Source: Rotaria sordida (lineage: Eukaryota; Rotifera; Eurotatoria; Philodinida; Philodinidae). Taken from it: a DNA stretch of 64,000 bases. Location: assembly GCA_905250125.1 (NCBI GenBank), contig CAJNOL010000409.1, positions 62,001 to 126,000 of the forward strand, in the 5' to 3' direction. Position numbers and translations under genes: made by a program. Under the pieces are notes generated by a model that saw only the letters and a list, made by a program, of their open reading frames with translations, had not been told where the DNA came from and ran no database searches. Positions 48,769 through 62,057 of this stretch are shown here, in pieces; position 1 is the first letter of the stretch; every line of letters starts with the position of its first letter.

Positions 48769-50624
48769 ATGGTAACGTATTTTTGGTTGTATTTATTCAG
48801 TTGTATGTTAATTTCGATTGTCATTGGTAACTATGACTATGTTAAAGGTATGATTATCAAAATAGAAATAAAATTGATTAAAAAATTGTTTGTTTTTTTT
48901 AATAAAGAAATGAGTTTTAAATTTTGGCTCAATCTCGATGTTGAAGAATGCTATCATGAATTATTAGAAAAAGGTTCAAGATTATATTTTATCTATGAAA
49001 TTTTAAATGTTAATACACCTGATGACAATATTGTTGCTTATTTTCGAAATAGTTATAATAGAAGTATTATTGCTTTATCAAAAACACCTCAACATGGTCA
49101 TCTTGAATTTACAACAAATGAAACAAGTAAGACAATCGAGAGAATTTACCTAGATGTTTAAGTCGTTTTGACCTTAAATAGATCTTGATGTGGTATGAAA
49201 AAGTTGAAAAGGATTTATTCACTCAAGCTCTCTTTTTACCAAGATAGAGGAGGTTTCTAAACGATTCAACTCATGGCACGCATGATTACCAGCAAAACCG
49301 AATTTGTTGAATTTTGATCTACAAGATTGTTCATGTTAAGATCTCAACTAAATTGTATACAAAATTTTAGAATTATAAGTTCTGAACTTCGATGAAAATT
49401 AATTCCTATGCAAACAAAGAATGATCTCTAACTGAATGTATCTGTATGAGATTTTAGTACTTGTGTCAACATTTCAAATGGCATAAAATTGAATGACATT
49501 TCTCTTGTAGGAATAGTAATACAAATAAATCAATGTAATGTTCAATTTATCGAAATCAATCAACGAGATTTTGTTTTTATTAAAAGTAACGAATGTATTT
49601 GAGATGTGTTATGAGCAACTGATCAGTTAGATTTTGTACTGAACAAAAAGTTCCAAATGAATTGAGGTACATGACGAAAATATTGAAGGAAAAAATACAA
49701 AGAAGACAATTTTTAAGTTTTAAACAATTAAAAAGTAGATTGAATACAAACTAAAGAAAACTTACATTGTAATAATTGATAAGATTTCTGGAAGACTTGG
49801 CGAAGTAATAATATCTTTCTTTTCCTGAATAAGAAAATCTTATTGGTCGATTTCGATAAATCGAATTATTATATTCATATATTTCTATTACTATTCTTAC
49901 AAGAGAAAATGTCATTTGAAATGTCGGCATGAGTACTAAAAACTCATATAGATACATCCAGTTAGAGATCATTTTCTGTCTGCATATAAATTAGGTTTTG
50001 TCGAAGTTTAGAACTTACGAAACATCTTACAGTAAGAATCGCTTAAAAATTTTCTATCAAGGTAATAAAAGCTTGAGCGAGTATATTCTTTATCAGCTTT
50101 TTTCATACTTCATCAAGATCTATTTATGAAAATAAGATAGGTCAGATTTGTTTGAACATTTTAATATATTCTCTCACCAGTTTTTTAGTTTCTTATGATA
50201 AATAATTTTCTATTTTAGCATTAATTGATATTTGTTTGGCTCATGAAAAATCAGATACTTATATGAAATATATATCTGTATACTTTCATATTTATCATGT
50301 TGATAAAGCTTTAGCTCAAATTCAAGCAAGCGAAAATTTTGATAATTCATCAATTAATGCTCATGTAAATTTTAATTCATTTAAGATTTAAAAATATTTG
50401 TCTTTCATGTTTAGAATTCTCTTGATTCAATAAATTATCATATAATTATTTCACGTGAACATCAAATTGAACTTGAAATGATTAATCAAAAAGATTTTTA
50501 TTTAATTGAAAGAAATTTATTATGGATTAATCGATGGGCATTGATTCATATATTAATAATTTTTAGTTGTTTTTTATTTCAAACATATTTTATTAAACGT
50601 TTATTTAAAACATCAAGAAAATAA
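48769..50624 (+). CDS. TMED: p24 family cargo receptor (TMED/EMP24/GP25L)
   Basis: Type I membrane protein of COPI/COPII vesicles cycling between ER and Golgi. Exons 48769-48847, 48908-49126, 50219-50364 and 50415-50624 join in frame to 217 residues, typical for the family. A signal peptide covers about residues 1-20 (FWLYLFSCMLISIVIG). The GOLD domain follows, with the conserved start FKFWLNLDVEECYHELLEKG; it would pair CYH with a later Cys (ICLAH). A short coiled coil comes next, then the membrane segment ALIHILIIFSCFLFQTYFI. The cytosolic tail KRLFKTSRK is basic and holds the LF-type Phe motif position (FIKRLF). Introns are 60, 1092 and 50 bases. The subfamily (alpha, beta, gamma, delta) cannot be fixed. 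The stop lies only 10 bases from the stop of the convergent DNAI2. Confidence 0.88.
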
Positions 50625-50634
50625 AAACAAAAAA

Positions 50635-53600
50635 TTAATTCTCTTTTAAATTTAATTCTTGTTCAAATTGTTTTAAATAATCTTGAAGTTTCTTTTTTTC
50701 TTTATTTATTATTGACCAAAATTGTTCAGTTGATTGGGAAATTTCTTCATTTAATTCTTCTTCTGAACGTAAAGTTATAGTTCGAATTTGTTTATCATGT
50801 TTAAAACGTGATCGTGTTTCAAGTAAATGAGTTCGTCGTGTTTCTCGATCAAACATCTACAGTTGCGATCAAAATTAATTTTATATATTCAATAGATAAT
50901 CTTAATTTTATATTTTATAAGAGTTGCAATGTATTGAGATTCAGTTCCTAGCAAGATATAGCTCATATGTCATAGATTATTAGGGCAACGTATCATTTCA
51001 ATCTACCATTAACTGGTTTGTGATAAAAAAAATAAATATTCGAAATGATATTCTTTGTCTTGATTTAAAATTTATCGTCAATTTTTCATATCTTGCAGGA
51101 CAAAAAGTCCTCCTGCATCCGATCTTTTCATTGCATTTTTGATAAGAAAAAAAAATTTGTCTGTATATGAAGTACGATATTAAATATTATAGGCCCATTA
51201 TTAATACAAAAATCATTTACAATATAATCATGCTAATAAACCTTATCATATGTTTTCCAGTGGAAATGAAACGAACAATAAAAAAGAAAATATTTTGCCA
51301 TTCATAAAGTGAACGAAACAAGCATAAAGATACAGGATTCAAATTGTAACCAATATAAACAGATGGACAACGAGAAGGGACAATTTAGCTGAGCTAAATA
51401 ATTTTTCCATCGAAGCGCTAGCCGCTGGCGTGGCATCTACTCTTCTGGTTACTATTGATAATAATGGAAAATCATGACGAGTTTTACTACTAGACCAGAA
51501 CTTCATTGAACCATGATCAATTATGTTATTTGAGTGTTCTACAAGAGATACGCATCCTGTGTCATTCTCTGATACTTATATTTAACAAGTTTCTAATGTA
51601 AAAAAACAGTGATATCTAGTACAAATAAACTATAAAATACGAACTTTATTTTGCTGAAAACCACTTGTCAATACTTTAAAACTTTCGTAAGATATAAGAA
51701 AAACAAAGTCACTTGTTAGGTACAGGATCTATTTTGAGATCCTGTGTATATTATAAATTTTGAAATAAGTAATATTTACTGTAGCAACAAGTTGTTTTTC
51801 ATTTCGATCAAGAATACAAAGACTATCAGATAATTCCATTAATGTAACATTTCCATTTTTTGTACCACATGCTATATAACGACCTTGTTCTTGAAAACTT
51901 AAACAAGCAATAGCTTCTTCACTTAACTATTCAAATTTTATAAAAAAGAAAAAAAGAAAAATACACAATTAATTAATATATATGTTTACTTTGACAGTTA
52001 ATGCTGGTTGATCTTGTTTAAATAGTAAATCCCAAACATGAATAGATCCTATATTTAATATCATGCAATATATTATTCTTTCAATCATTTCACATAGTCA
52101 TAAGAGTAGAAAGATACCATAGATGGACTTTGAAATCCAATCTTTTAGGTTTAAATTTCTATCAAGGCAGAACAGCAGAGTTTAAGGTTCACGAAACCTA
52201 TTACTTCTCTTTCGGAGCAATATGAAGGTTTTTCGAAAAGTCTTTCAGGTAGCACATTATCCAATTGAAAGATTAAAACTTTAATAAACATATGTATTCA
52301 TATAGTATGTATAGAACTAAAGAAATCTGGTTATATAATATGACCTAAATTCCGAACTCCCGCATTTGAAAGACAATAGTATCGTATTCACTCCGAATTT
52401 CCTCGGTATGCAATTTATATACCTTCAGTTGTTGATGAAATGAAAACACCAGGTCTTCCTGGACACCATTGTGCATCAGTTAAATAATATTTACTCGGTC
52501 TAATGAATTTCTTTTAGTTGATCTTTTTTGTTTTGTTTTTCAATAAATTAAATAACTTACTTCGTAGAAAAAATATAATCATCTCGTATTTCTTCAGACC
52601 AAATACGTAAAGTCCAATCACCAATAGATAGAAATGTTTTATGAAAAAAAGGATGTCGTTGAATAGAATAAATCGGTCCTGAATGACCAGGATAAATAAC
52701 ATTAATTCGTTCTGCATCAATTTTTGCTTTACGTGTACATAGAACAATACGACCTGCTTCTGTTCCTACCATAAATTTTGTTGGCTATATAAAAATATAC
52801 AAAAGAAATATCAAAATAAATCTATGATTATATTTCTTACAATACTTGAATCATATTCAAGTTTTGTTATAGCTGATGCATATTGTGAACGTTCTTTTTT
52901 TTCCAAATCCAATACAAGTTTATCAACTGGTTGATTCATTTTTTTTGTATCCCACCAATATATTTTACCATCAGCAGCAGCAGAAAAAAATTCAGTACCC
53001 GTTTTTGATTGAAGCCATAATGCATTTCGAACAGTTTCTCTATGACTATATTCAATTAATGATTGTTCAACTGGAGTATTTCCTTTACGTAAATCAAATA
53101 TACCTTTTTAATATGAAATAAAATTAATAGACAAAATTTTTCAAGATTATCTTACAAACTTGTCCATTAAGACAACCAGCTAGGATTTGATATGTATCTT
53201 TTTGATTAAATTCAACTGTACTCAATGAAGAATTTGGTTTTAAAATAAGTTCTGGTTTATTTGGATTTTCTATAGAAATAAAACAAAAAAAACTTCGATA
53301 AAAAAAATAAAAATGACTTTGAAGTTATTTGTACCAATATCCCAAACAAGTGAATCAATTGTATTAATTATAATAGGATTAAAATCAAAATTACAATAAG
53401 AAACAGCAATTTTTCGTTGTCCATCTGGTTGCCATGATATATGATTAGCCATTTGATTTATATTTGAATTATAAGTATATAAATTAATTGTTTTAATATT
53501 AAAAGGTTCATCATAATCATCAATTTTATTTTGAAAATAAATTTGATGAATATCAATTGCATTATTTTGTTTAATATCTATTTCAAGATCCTTTAAAAAA

Positions 53601-54084
53601 CAAAAAGAAATAATAATCATGAAAAAGAATTTTTCTTTTTTTTTGTTTTGAAAAATAAATTTCACATGAATAAGTCGATAAAGTGAATTAAGATAAAATT
53701 CATCTTTTTCGATTTTTTTTCTAAAACGATTTATTTGATCCTGTTCTTGTATGTTAACATCTTTTGGCCATCCACCTTCAGTATGATTTATACCTTTAGA
53801 TTCAGTATTATAACGAATAGTATTGACCTATGAATAAAAAAAAGAAAAAAAGAAAATTAAGATAAAAAATTATTGATTTTACTAAGGAAAATTTATCATA
53901 CTTCATGTTCAGATAATTGAATTGAATTTTGTACACCTATTTCAACTGGATCACGATAAATAAATTCTTGTAATAAATTTAAATTTGGAATAATTTCTGC
54001 AAGAATTTCTGCAGGTCGATCACTGAAATTTGTTGGTCGTCCAAGTTGATTTCGTTTTTTTGTGTAAACATATTGAATATCCAT
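50635..54084 (-). CDS. DNAI2: Axonemal dynein intermediate chain 2 (WD40)
   Basis: Intermediate chain of the outer dynein arm of motile cilia; loss in humans causes primary ciliary dyskinesia. Ten exons (54084-53902, 53827-53666, 53590-53335, 53269-53156, 53103-52841, 52784-52561, 52493-52423, 52048-51990, 51926-51780, 50856-50635) close as 566 residues; human DNAI2 is 605. The start [20 protein letters not shown] matches the human N terminus well, which is why I use the ATG at 54084 and not the in-frame codon 20 positions upstream. Other diagnostic blocks are [22 protein letters not shown]-like [60 protein letters not shown] and [12 protein letters not shown]. At least five WD40 repeats cover about residues 150-480. 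The last exon begins with [13 protein letters not shown], the coiled C-terminal segment. It is shorter than the human tail because the acidic end is absent. Introns are mostly 45-75 bases, with two longer (374 and 923). Confidence 0.95.
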
Positions 54085-56507
54085 ATTTAATGAGAGTAAA
54101 AAACAAATAGCGCCATTTTTATTTTGAGCTAAAACACAATACATATTGTGTGAATTTTTTTCAAAAAAAAAATTTATTCGTTAGTAAACAATTGTTTAAA
54201 AGCAGACTCTAATTCTTGTATTTTAATGCTGAGAGTACTGATTCATGTTAACTACAAGTGCTCTGTTACGATGAACGGATGAACCGAAATTTTTAAAACA
54301 AAATGTTCCTTCATTTGATTAAGGATACTCACATCTTTTTTGACCATTCCTGATTCTCAAAAAGGATACAAGCAATTGGATTGAAATTTTTTTCACAGAT
54401 AGAGTCCTGGAATAAGGAGATAGGTGTTTGAGGAAAATAATTTCTAAGAGTGTGTTTTCGAGATTTTTTGGCGAAAACCCTGATTTTCCATAGGATTGCA
54501 TCCTGGTACATTGTGATCTCCATCAAATTTTATCCAGTTCAGCTGAAATTTTTTTAAAGATATCTCAGACTATATCTCAGAGATATTTTTGAGCGTTTTA
54601 TAAAGTCTGTTTTGTTTTTAATTAGAGAGATGCGTAAAGATGGGAAGTCAGAATAGGGATGTTGACTTTCAGCAGCTGTTTAGTCTGAATAGGAAGATCA
54701 AAAAACGAAAACGGTCGACTTTATCTCTAGAGGATACTTGAAAGTATCTGTGGTAAAACTTTCAGCCCGATCGGACAAAGTTCGAGGGTAACCGTAAGCA
54801 ACTAGAATTGAGAAAACGGATGTTTTATATTACGCTAAGTGAATGAATAGAATTTCAATATGATTATTATGATAAAAGTAGATTTTTAAACTCAGTAACT
54901 CAAGAAGTTGTTTAGTATCCAATGATGTTTCTAATTGCATATGATACTTTAGACTATCATGTCTTATGGGCAATTCGAAATTGAGTTTTGGTTAAAAAAA
55001 GAGACGAAAGGAATACCCTTGAGATGGTCAGCAAACTGTATAAAATATTTATTTAAAAATCAGAATTTTGTGTTCTGTCCAAATGTCGGTTCAGAATTAT
55101 TATTAGACTCATGTGCTCATTTTAAAATTGTTTCCATGATGTTTTTCAGCAATTTTTCTCATTAATGTCGTACTTCTGGTGTAGAGATGCCGATTTTATT
55201 TAAGTCTCATTTCATTTCGTTTAACTACATCACATTTTGAAACTTTTTTGGATCAATACTTAGAGAACAAATATGCATATGTTTTAATAGCGATTTATTT
55301 GAGTGAGACCGTGTGCTACAATGCGTGTTAACAACCGATGTTCTCGAAGTAATCTTTTAGAAATCATCAAGTACATCATGTGAGCCTAAAAATATCATTG
55401 TGTCTCTTGTTGAAACTTTCATTTTTGGTACATGGCTTAAGGTAAACTAATAATATCGTAGAGAAATGTTTTCTCTTTATTTTGATATGTTTGAAATAGA
55501 TTTTGCTTCTATCCTGTCATCTTTTTGTGCTTAGAAATCCGTCTAGAGATTATTTTCAAGCCTTTACTAGACTCGCTGATAATTCCAAAAATATAAGTCT
55601 AATAGAAATTCTGAACTTGAATTCAAAAAGAACATAAAATTTTGATATTAAGCTAATATTTTATAATTTCTACTGGCCATCTTAATCGATCGAAAAAAAA
55701 AATTGAAAGAACATTTTGTCTCAAAACTTTCCACTCATTCGTTCGTGTTAGAAGGCTAATGACAAATAAAGAATTGCAAGAAAATAGTACAATGTAAAAA
55801 TTTTGTCAACGCAATGTTATGAGACTCATTTAATTTATTTATACTTTCAGATAATTTAATATAAACATAGTTTTGATATTATGACATATATTTTAAAGAT
55901 TCGAGCAAATGAAATAAAATGTACTATTTGTTTGTACTGAGTGCATTTCTAGGATAAGAAAGTAGGACATGTCAAATTAAATTTACGTTCATATCTTCAG
56001 TTATTATTTTGATTCCTATCAAAGAAGATTATCAACCATAGTAAAGACGACAAAATTGTCATATTTATCTAGGTATAATCAACAAAAATTTTTCTTTCTA
56101 TGTCAAATCTTATAATTACTACTGATCTATTTCAAATTATATTCTTTATTAGAGACTTAGTTGTTTTTGATACTGCCGTATGAGTTTTTCATGATATACT
56201 CATATGTGTTTTTTTCTATAACAATTTTGCTAAATAATTATTACTTATGAAATATGCACACAGAGTTTTTTTTTCTTTTCTACATACACATTTTCAAAAG
56301 ACTAGAACGGATATAATTATTTTAATTGCATTGATAGAAGATACTATTGTCATATTCTGTAGTAGCATCTGCATGAAGTATATATTCAACAAAAAAAAAA
56401 CAACTCTAATAAAAGAACTTATCAGTATGATTTTACTTTTTTTCTTTCATTAATAAATATTAAGAAATTTATCATCATTAGTAGAAGATATATTCGTAGA
56501 AGAATCG
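54085..56507. other. Intergenic between DNAI2 and receptor gene (head to head)
   Basis: Divergent promoters of DNAI2 and the receptor must lie here. The ORFs at 54319-54526 (-) and 54959-55165 (+) show no family features. CAGCTGAAATTTTT and similar fragments recur at 54540 and 58495 and may be remains of a dispersed repeat. Confidence 0.45.
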
Positions 56508-57569
56508 ATGGCATCATCATCAACAATTCAATTACTATGGACGATTGCTCAACAATATACTATTTATACTGCTTTTATTATTTTTATTATTGGATTTGTT
56601 GGTAATCTATTAAATATTCTTGTTTTTACAAAACTTAAAATTTTTCGAAATAATCAATGTATATTCTATTTATTGATTGAATCTATTGTTGATATCAATG
56701 CCGTGATATATAATTTGATTATGCGACTTTTAACAGTAATATATGGATCTGATTTATCCCAATATTCGACTCCATGGTGTAAATTACGAACAATGATGGG
56801 ACAGACATATTTATTAATTTCACTTTCTACAATATGTTGTGCTGCAATTGATCAATTTCTTTCAACAAGTCATTTGATTCATTTAAGACAAAAAAGTACA
56901 TTAAATTTAGCTCGACGTTTAGTGATTATATCTGTATGCTTTTCAATTGTTCATTCTATTGGATTTGGAGTTTTTTATAATGCTAAACCATTCGTTGATT
57001 GTTTAGTTTCCTATCAAGTATTAGTTCAGTATTATTCATATTTTTTTTATCCAATTCTATGTGGTCTTTTACCAATTTTCATTTCTGGTTCATTTGGTTT
57101 TTTAGCTTATCGTAATGTTCGTCGAATTGTTCGACGACAATTACCTATTGTTCGAAGACGTCTTGATCATCAATTGACAAAATTTGTTTTAGTACGTGTT
57201 ATTTTTCTGATTATTTGTCTTTCACCTGTTTGCATATTTCGTATTTATACAATTAATACTATTACCCAACCATCAAATCCACTCCGTATGGCTATTGAAA
57301 GATTATTTCAAGCATTTATAGGTTCAATGTTCAATCTTCATTTTGCAGTAAAAGTTTTATTTGTGAAATTTCTTAGAAATTTTAATATAAAAATATTTTT
57401 CTAGGGAAATTGTTGTATTTTTTTGGTTTCATCATCACGATATCGTCGACAAGTGAAATATGTTTTAATAAAAGAATATTGGAATTCATGGAAACGAAAA
57501 TTTCATTTTAATCATCGTCAAATTGAACCTATTGCTCCACCAACAGTTTCTAGTAATGAACTTGAATAA
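56508..57569 (+). CDS. Rhodopsin-like seven-transmembrane receptor, lineage-specific type
   Basis: Exons 56508-57347 and 57405-57569 (57-base intron) give 334 residues. Seven hydrophobic segments are visible. TM1 holds the conserved Asn (GFVGNLLNILVF, about 28-39). A Cys at the TM3 start (PWCKLR) can pair with a Cys in extracellular loop 2 (DCLVSYQ). The TM3 end reads IDQFLST in place of DRY. TM5 is GLLPIFISGSFGFLAYRNVR, followed by an Arg-rich loop. TM6 has the CLSPVCIFRIY form instead of CWxP. TM7 reads FAGNCCIFLVSSSRYRRQ and lacks NPxxY. The splice is essential: without it the frame would end at 57404 in the middle of TM7. The tail has a Lys/Arg-rich helix 8 region. The ligand is unknown; the features resemble the FMRFamide-like/orphan receptors expanded in small invertebrates. 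A decayed paralogue lies at 39478-40215. Confidence 0.85.
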
Positions 57570-58258
57570 AAACTAAATTATCTTCATGTTTTTTCCTCAA
57601 AAATCAACAAAATTTAACAAATAGATTTCTTGTTGATTGACTAACATGCATATATCTAATTTATGACTTCAATAATTGCAATTAAATTGTTTCAATTTTT
57701 ATTCTTTGAATTTAGTATTTCATAGGTAGCCAATTATAGTTTGAATGTTGATATTTAGAATTTGTATGTCCCTTTCGTCATCGACAATTCTACAAATTAT
57801 ATTAGCGTATTGTTTGCGAAACGAACGACAAAATCGAATGTGACAGGGTAGATCATTTTAGGTCAACAATGAAGTGCTGGGTCAATTACTCTATTTAAAT
57901 AACTACTAATAGGAAATACTGTCGAAGCAAGATTAATCCTTTGTTTTATCATTAAAGTGATGAGATGAAGATATGAAATTTGAATTTTAGAAAATTACAT
58001 TTGAAAGAACATCACTGAAAATCATTAGGAAAAGATATCAAACCTAAGTAGTCTCCCATCTCAGTCGTTCATGAAAATTCGTCCGTAGCAGGGGACACAT
58101 GTTCCATATGTGCAAAATTCTTTAAACTGTTTGAGTTTCTATGTTAAATAGACATGACTCAAAACAAAAACGTGTCAAAACTTTGTGATTAACATGCAAC
58201 ATCGCAAAAACTTGTATTACGCATATATCTCGATTGAATTTGTTGCTAATGTAGAAAC
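57570..58258. other. Intergenic, no gene recognised
   Basis: A+T-rich, downstream of the receptor gene. Nothing supported. Confidence 0.5.
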
Positions 58259-58786
58259 TAGTCCAACTGTAATCCGTCATTTGAACTCATATTGAGCCCA
58301 CAAGGAGGTCTCGGTAAGAATAATAAAAGCCTATAATGAGTTCATTTTCATGAACCCTTAAAGCCGAGTTATGCACGTTTTACTAAATTTTTTATCCATT
58401 TTTTAGGTACTTACTGGAAAAAATAAAAAACAGAGTTCCAATCTGATATCCCGTTCATAGATATATATAATATCCTCTACAGTATCCTAAAAGTTTCAGC
58501 TGACAACAATGTTCCTTTGTCAAGACATTGAATTTTCCGAGAATATTCATTTGACCAGATATGTCACAAAAATCGAATTTAATTTAATTGAAAATTGAAA
58601 TTTCAGATCGAGTATTCCATTATTTGATTTTTCCAGTAAGTACATAAAAATAGGTCAAAAATTCATAAAAACTTCTATAACTTCGCTCTGAAGGTCCGTG
58701 CGAACAAACTCTCTTCGACCTTTCCTAGTCTTACTGAGACCTTGTGGGCTCAATATGAGTTCGAACGGTGGTTTACAGTGGATGCA
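58259..58786. mobile_element. Fold-back element, about 530 bases
   Basis: GAACTCATATTGAGCCCACA in the left arm (about 58283) is matched by TGTGGGCTCAATATGAGTTC in the right arm (about 58744). Pairing continues inward through the GGTCTCGGTAAGA/TCTTACTGAGACC blocks to AGGTACTTACTGGAAAAA with TTTTTCCAGTAAGTAC. Outward, pairing runs to about 58259 and 58786. Opposite-strand ORFs (58655-58927, 58698-58886) are by-products of the arm. Target duplication was not found. Confidence 0.65.
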
Positions 58787-60843
58787 ATTCCGTCGTAAGT
58801 ATTCCATTAGCATATGGAAAGTGGAAATGTTTGATAATGTGTTCTCTTTCCATAGCACTAAATCAGTCTCGCTAGAGTCCGAATGAATTCCACATATTTG
58901 GATGAAGCTTAATAAAAAAAACATCATTACATCGTCTGAACTTGAGCTATGTTCAAAAAGCAGTTATGTCTATTTTTGAAATATTGAAAAAATACAAATA
59001 ATTATTTCAGATAATAAATTTCCTTATCGAAAATTTCATGTGAATGATATTAGAATTTTTTCAAAAAAGAAAAATCAGAAATATGTACAATTTATCATTA
59101 GACTTCTTTTAATGATGATATCACATGTTGTTAGCCTGATAACATGCAGAAATAGTTCATACCAATTGTGAAAAAAATAAAATTCAAATGAATTGTCAAA
59201 CAAACACAAATTTAAAATTTTATAAAAATGATGTTGAGTTAGAAAAAGCTTTTTTAGACTAATGATTAATTTATATTCTATAATAAAAAAAAAAGAAGCA
59301 TTCAAATAACCGAAAATCTTCTTCAGTTAGATTTTTTAGAATGAAGAAAAAAACACAAGGGATACATAAAAGTGAATAGAATGATACAACATAATACATA
59401 TTCTGTTTTATGAAGTTTTTCAATGAGTTAATTAAATCCTTGGAAACGAATTGTTGATATTATGCTGAAAATTGTCTCAGAGCATAGATACCTGAATGAA
59501 TCCGTAAGATATTTGATCGAGCATTTATTCAGCACCCGATGACCTCTATTGATAGTAGTTCTAAAGATTAGCTAGTTGAGTACTCGAAAGTATCGAAGTG
59601 CTCAATAGTATCTGTGTCATACTAGTAATATGGTACCCGTGTGAATACTTTAAATTAAGTAAATTCACTGGATATATCATTTCAATTCGTTTAATCTAAG
59701 TGTTTTATCGGTGTTGATAACGTTAAGTCAAAGATTTCAAAGATTTCTAAATTTTACTTTTATATAACGTAATACAAGATCGATGGAATTCTCTGAGTCA
59801 ATCAATAACAAATCAGAAAACAAAGGTAAATTTAATTTATATAAAAGATTTTTAAAAAAATATTAAAAAAATTAACACATTCTGTATTCTGTTAAAGAGA
59901 AATTATTTCTATTATTTATGGAAATGACAATTATTGCACCTTGTTTTTTACTCTTGTCGCATTCTACATTTGCATACAGCAATGTATCTAGTTGTTAATT
60001 AAAGAAATTAGTTTTAGAAATAGATACTCGTGTCGCAAATGCGTATATAGAATAGAAGAGATGAAGAAAGAAAACTATATAGCTTTAAATATAACATATC
60101 CATACATCCGACTGAGTGAATAGAAATAAATAGGTAATGGTATTAATGGGTAAATGAAATAATCCTTTTTATTCTATTGTTTTATCTTAAAACAAATATT
60201 GCTTATTTAATATAGATCCATTTGAATAAATTTAGTATTTTAACATTTTCTTTGCTTGTATTCTGTCTGTTTGGGTCAGATTTTTTATTTGAAATGTTTT
60301 CTTATTCCTAATCCTTTCAAATTCTTTTTTTTGAAATGCATGGATTTTCCTCACAATCGGCTTCTTTTTATTTTGGGAAGTAGATAAGTGATTAGGTTGA
60401 CGGGTTAAAAGTAACTTAGCTCGATGATTAGCTGGACACGAGAGGGGAAATAGCGGACTTCAAGACTGAAATCTTTATTGTTTCACCATTGGCTGGACAG
60501 GTAAATATATCGGTAAATGTGCACACATTTAGTTTTAATGAAAAGTATCATCTTCATCGTGATGGTTTTTTTTTTACTGATCTTATAATTCGTGTTTTCA
60601 TGAGTGACTGGTCTCTCCTTGTATGGCTATCCGTCTTGGACACCTTATTTTTCCTGTAATTTATATATAGACATGTGTTCTGTGTACAGATGCGACAATT
60701 TATTGTATGAAAACGCTCAACAAAGTGAACACTCTTGGCTTATGAACAGCTCTTTTCACAAGTCCCATTAAGAGCTTGCCCCTTAGAAAATCGAATTTTT
60801 CAAAAAAATATCGAACATTTATTTACAACGGCAATATTGAAAA
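58787..60843. other. Intergenic, no gene recognised
   Basis: Two kilobases without a supported gene. Presumably contains the 3' region of the minus-strand FAD enzyme at its right end. Confidence 0.5.
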
Positions 60844-62057
60844 TTAATAAATTGTTATTATATTTAGAACAGCATGTTGATCATGTGCACACAGTGCTTG
60901 TAAAATTTGTTTATTATGTTGAATATTTTTTGAATGTATTTGAAGTTTTAACCATAATTTTTCCACATAGTTGTCATATTTAGTTAACATTTGTTGTACA
61001 TTGCCTTGCATATGTTGAAAAATATAAGCAAAATAAATAGCACTTTCAAAACCCACACTGATCGATTGAAAATAAGGTCCACCCATTGCTGCATCGCCCA
61101 TTAATATCCAATGCTGATTAAGATTGTTATCATACACTGAATGTGTAAGTTTTTTAGCACAATATGCTTGTAAAGGAAGAACAATTAATTCCATTGTATC
61201 GTAACGGACTTTACTTGTATTTTCATCAGAAAGATTGTCTAAAAATTTGTCCAAATCATTATAAATTTCATGTTGGTATTCCTTTAAATAATTATACGTT
61301 AAAGGTTTTATTTCACACATTTGTTGAAATAGGTTTTCATCAATTGTAATTAAACCTGTAACATACGTTTGTCTCTCTTTCATTATATAAGTATCATCGA
61401 TTGATGGAATGACACGATATTTTTGTGTACGACGATTTTTATAATATTTACATAATTCATTACATTCATATCTATCATCAAATATGAATGAGCATATCAG
61501 TACATATTCAACTAAAAGACTAATACGATTATTTGGTTGAATATGATTACTTAATACAGAATGATAGCCTGTACAATCGATTATGAATGTGTTTGAATAG
61601 TACTGAAGTGAACCTAAATTTTTGCTAAAATCATATTGATCACCAACTAAAATTGTACCACCCGATGAAATATAATATTTTTTAAGCGTTTCTTGAATTG
61701 TTTGGATAGATGTACACACTTCGAGCCAACTAGTAATCGTCCCAGAAAGTTCTAATTTCATAGAATCAATAGCTTTCTGTCGTTCTTCCATTTGTTTTTC
61801 AGAAAATAAATGAATACCATTAGTGATCACGTTTGATAGAAGAATTTGTCCAGATAATTTAACGCGTCTTGTTCGTGTAGTTTCTGATCGTTTTTCCACC
61901 ATAGTGACATTCACATCTTGATCACGCAGAAGACAGCCTATAAAAATTGATGCATGAAAAATTATCAAGATCGAAAAAAAAAATATTTCTTACCTAGTAA
62001 AAGACCCACTGGACCACCACCAATAATAAGCACACGATATATATCATTTTGAGCCAT
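60844..62057 (-). CDS. FAD-dependent monooxygenase/oxidoreductase
   Basis: Exons 62057-61994 and 61937-60844 with a 56-base intron give 385 residues, the normal size for single-component (group A) flavin monooxygenases. The N-terminal Rossmann motif is VLIIGGGPVGLLLG, with GxGxxG at residues 13-18; the intron follows it directly. An acidic-end strand VTMVEKR comes next. The middle holds IIDCTGYHSVLSNH, in the position of the family DG motif. The second FAD motif is ILMGDAAMGGPYFQSIS (GD at about 302-303), where most relatives have GDAAH. A helical C terminus closes the protein. The substrate cannot be predicted. The 62057 ATG is chosen because the Rossmann strand starts eight residues later; an in-frame ATG at 62180 would add 41 unrelated residues. 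Such enzymes are often bacterial or fungal in origin in rotifers, so transfer is possible but unproven. Confidence 0.85.

Noticed and set aside
54319-55165. Several ORFs of 60-68 codons in the DNAI2-receptor spacer
   Set aside because: No similarity, mutual overlap in different frames, no splice partners.
58655-58927. 90-codon ORF on the minus strand
   Set aside because: Lies mostly in the right arm of the fold-back element and has no family similarity.
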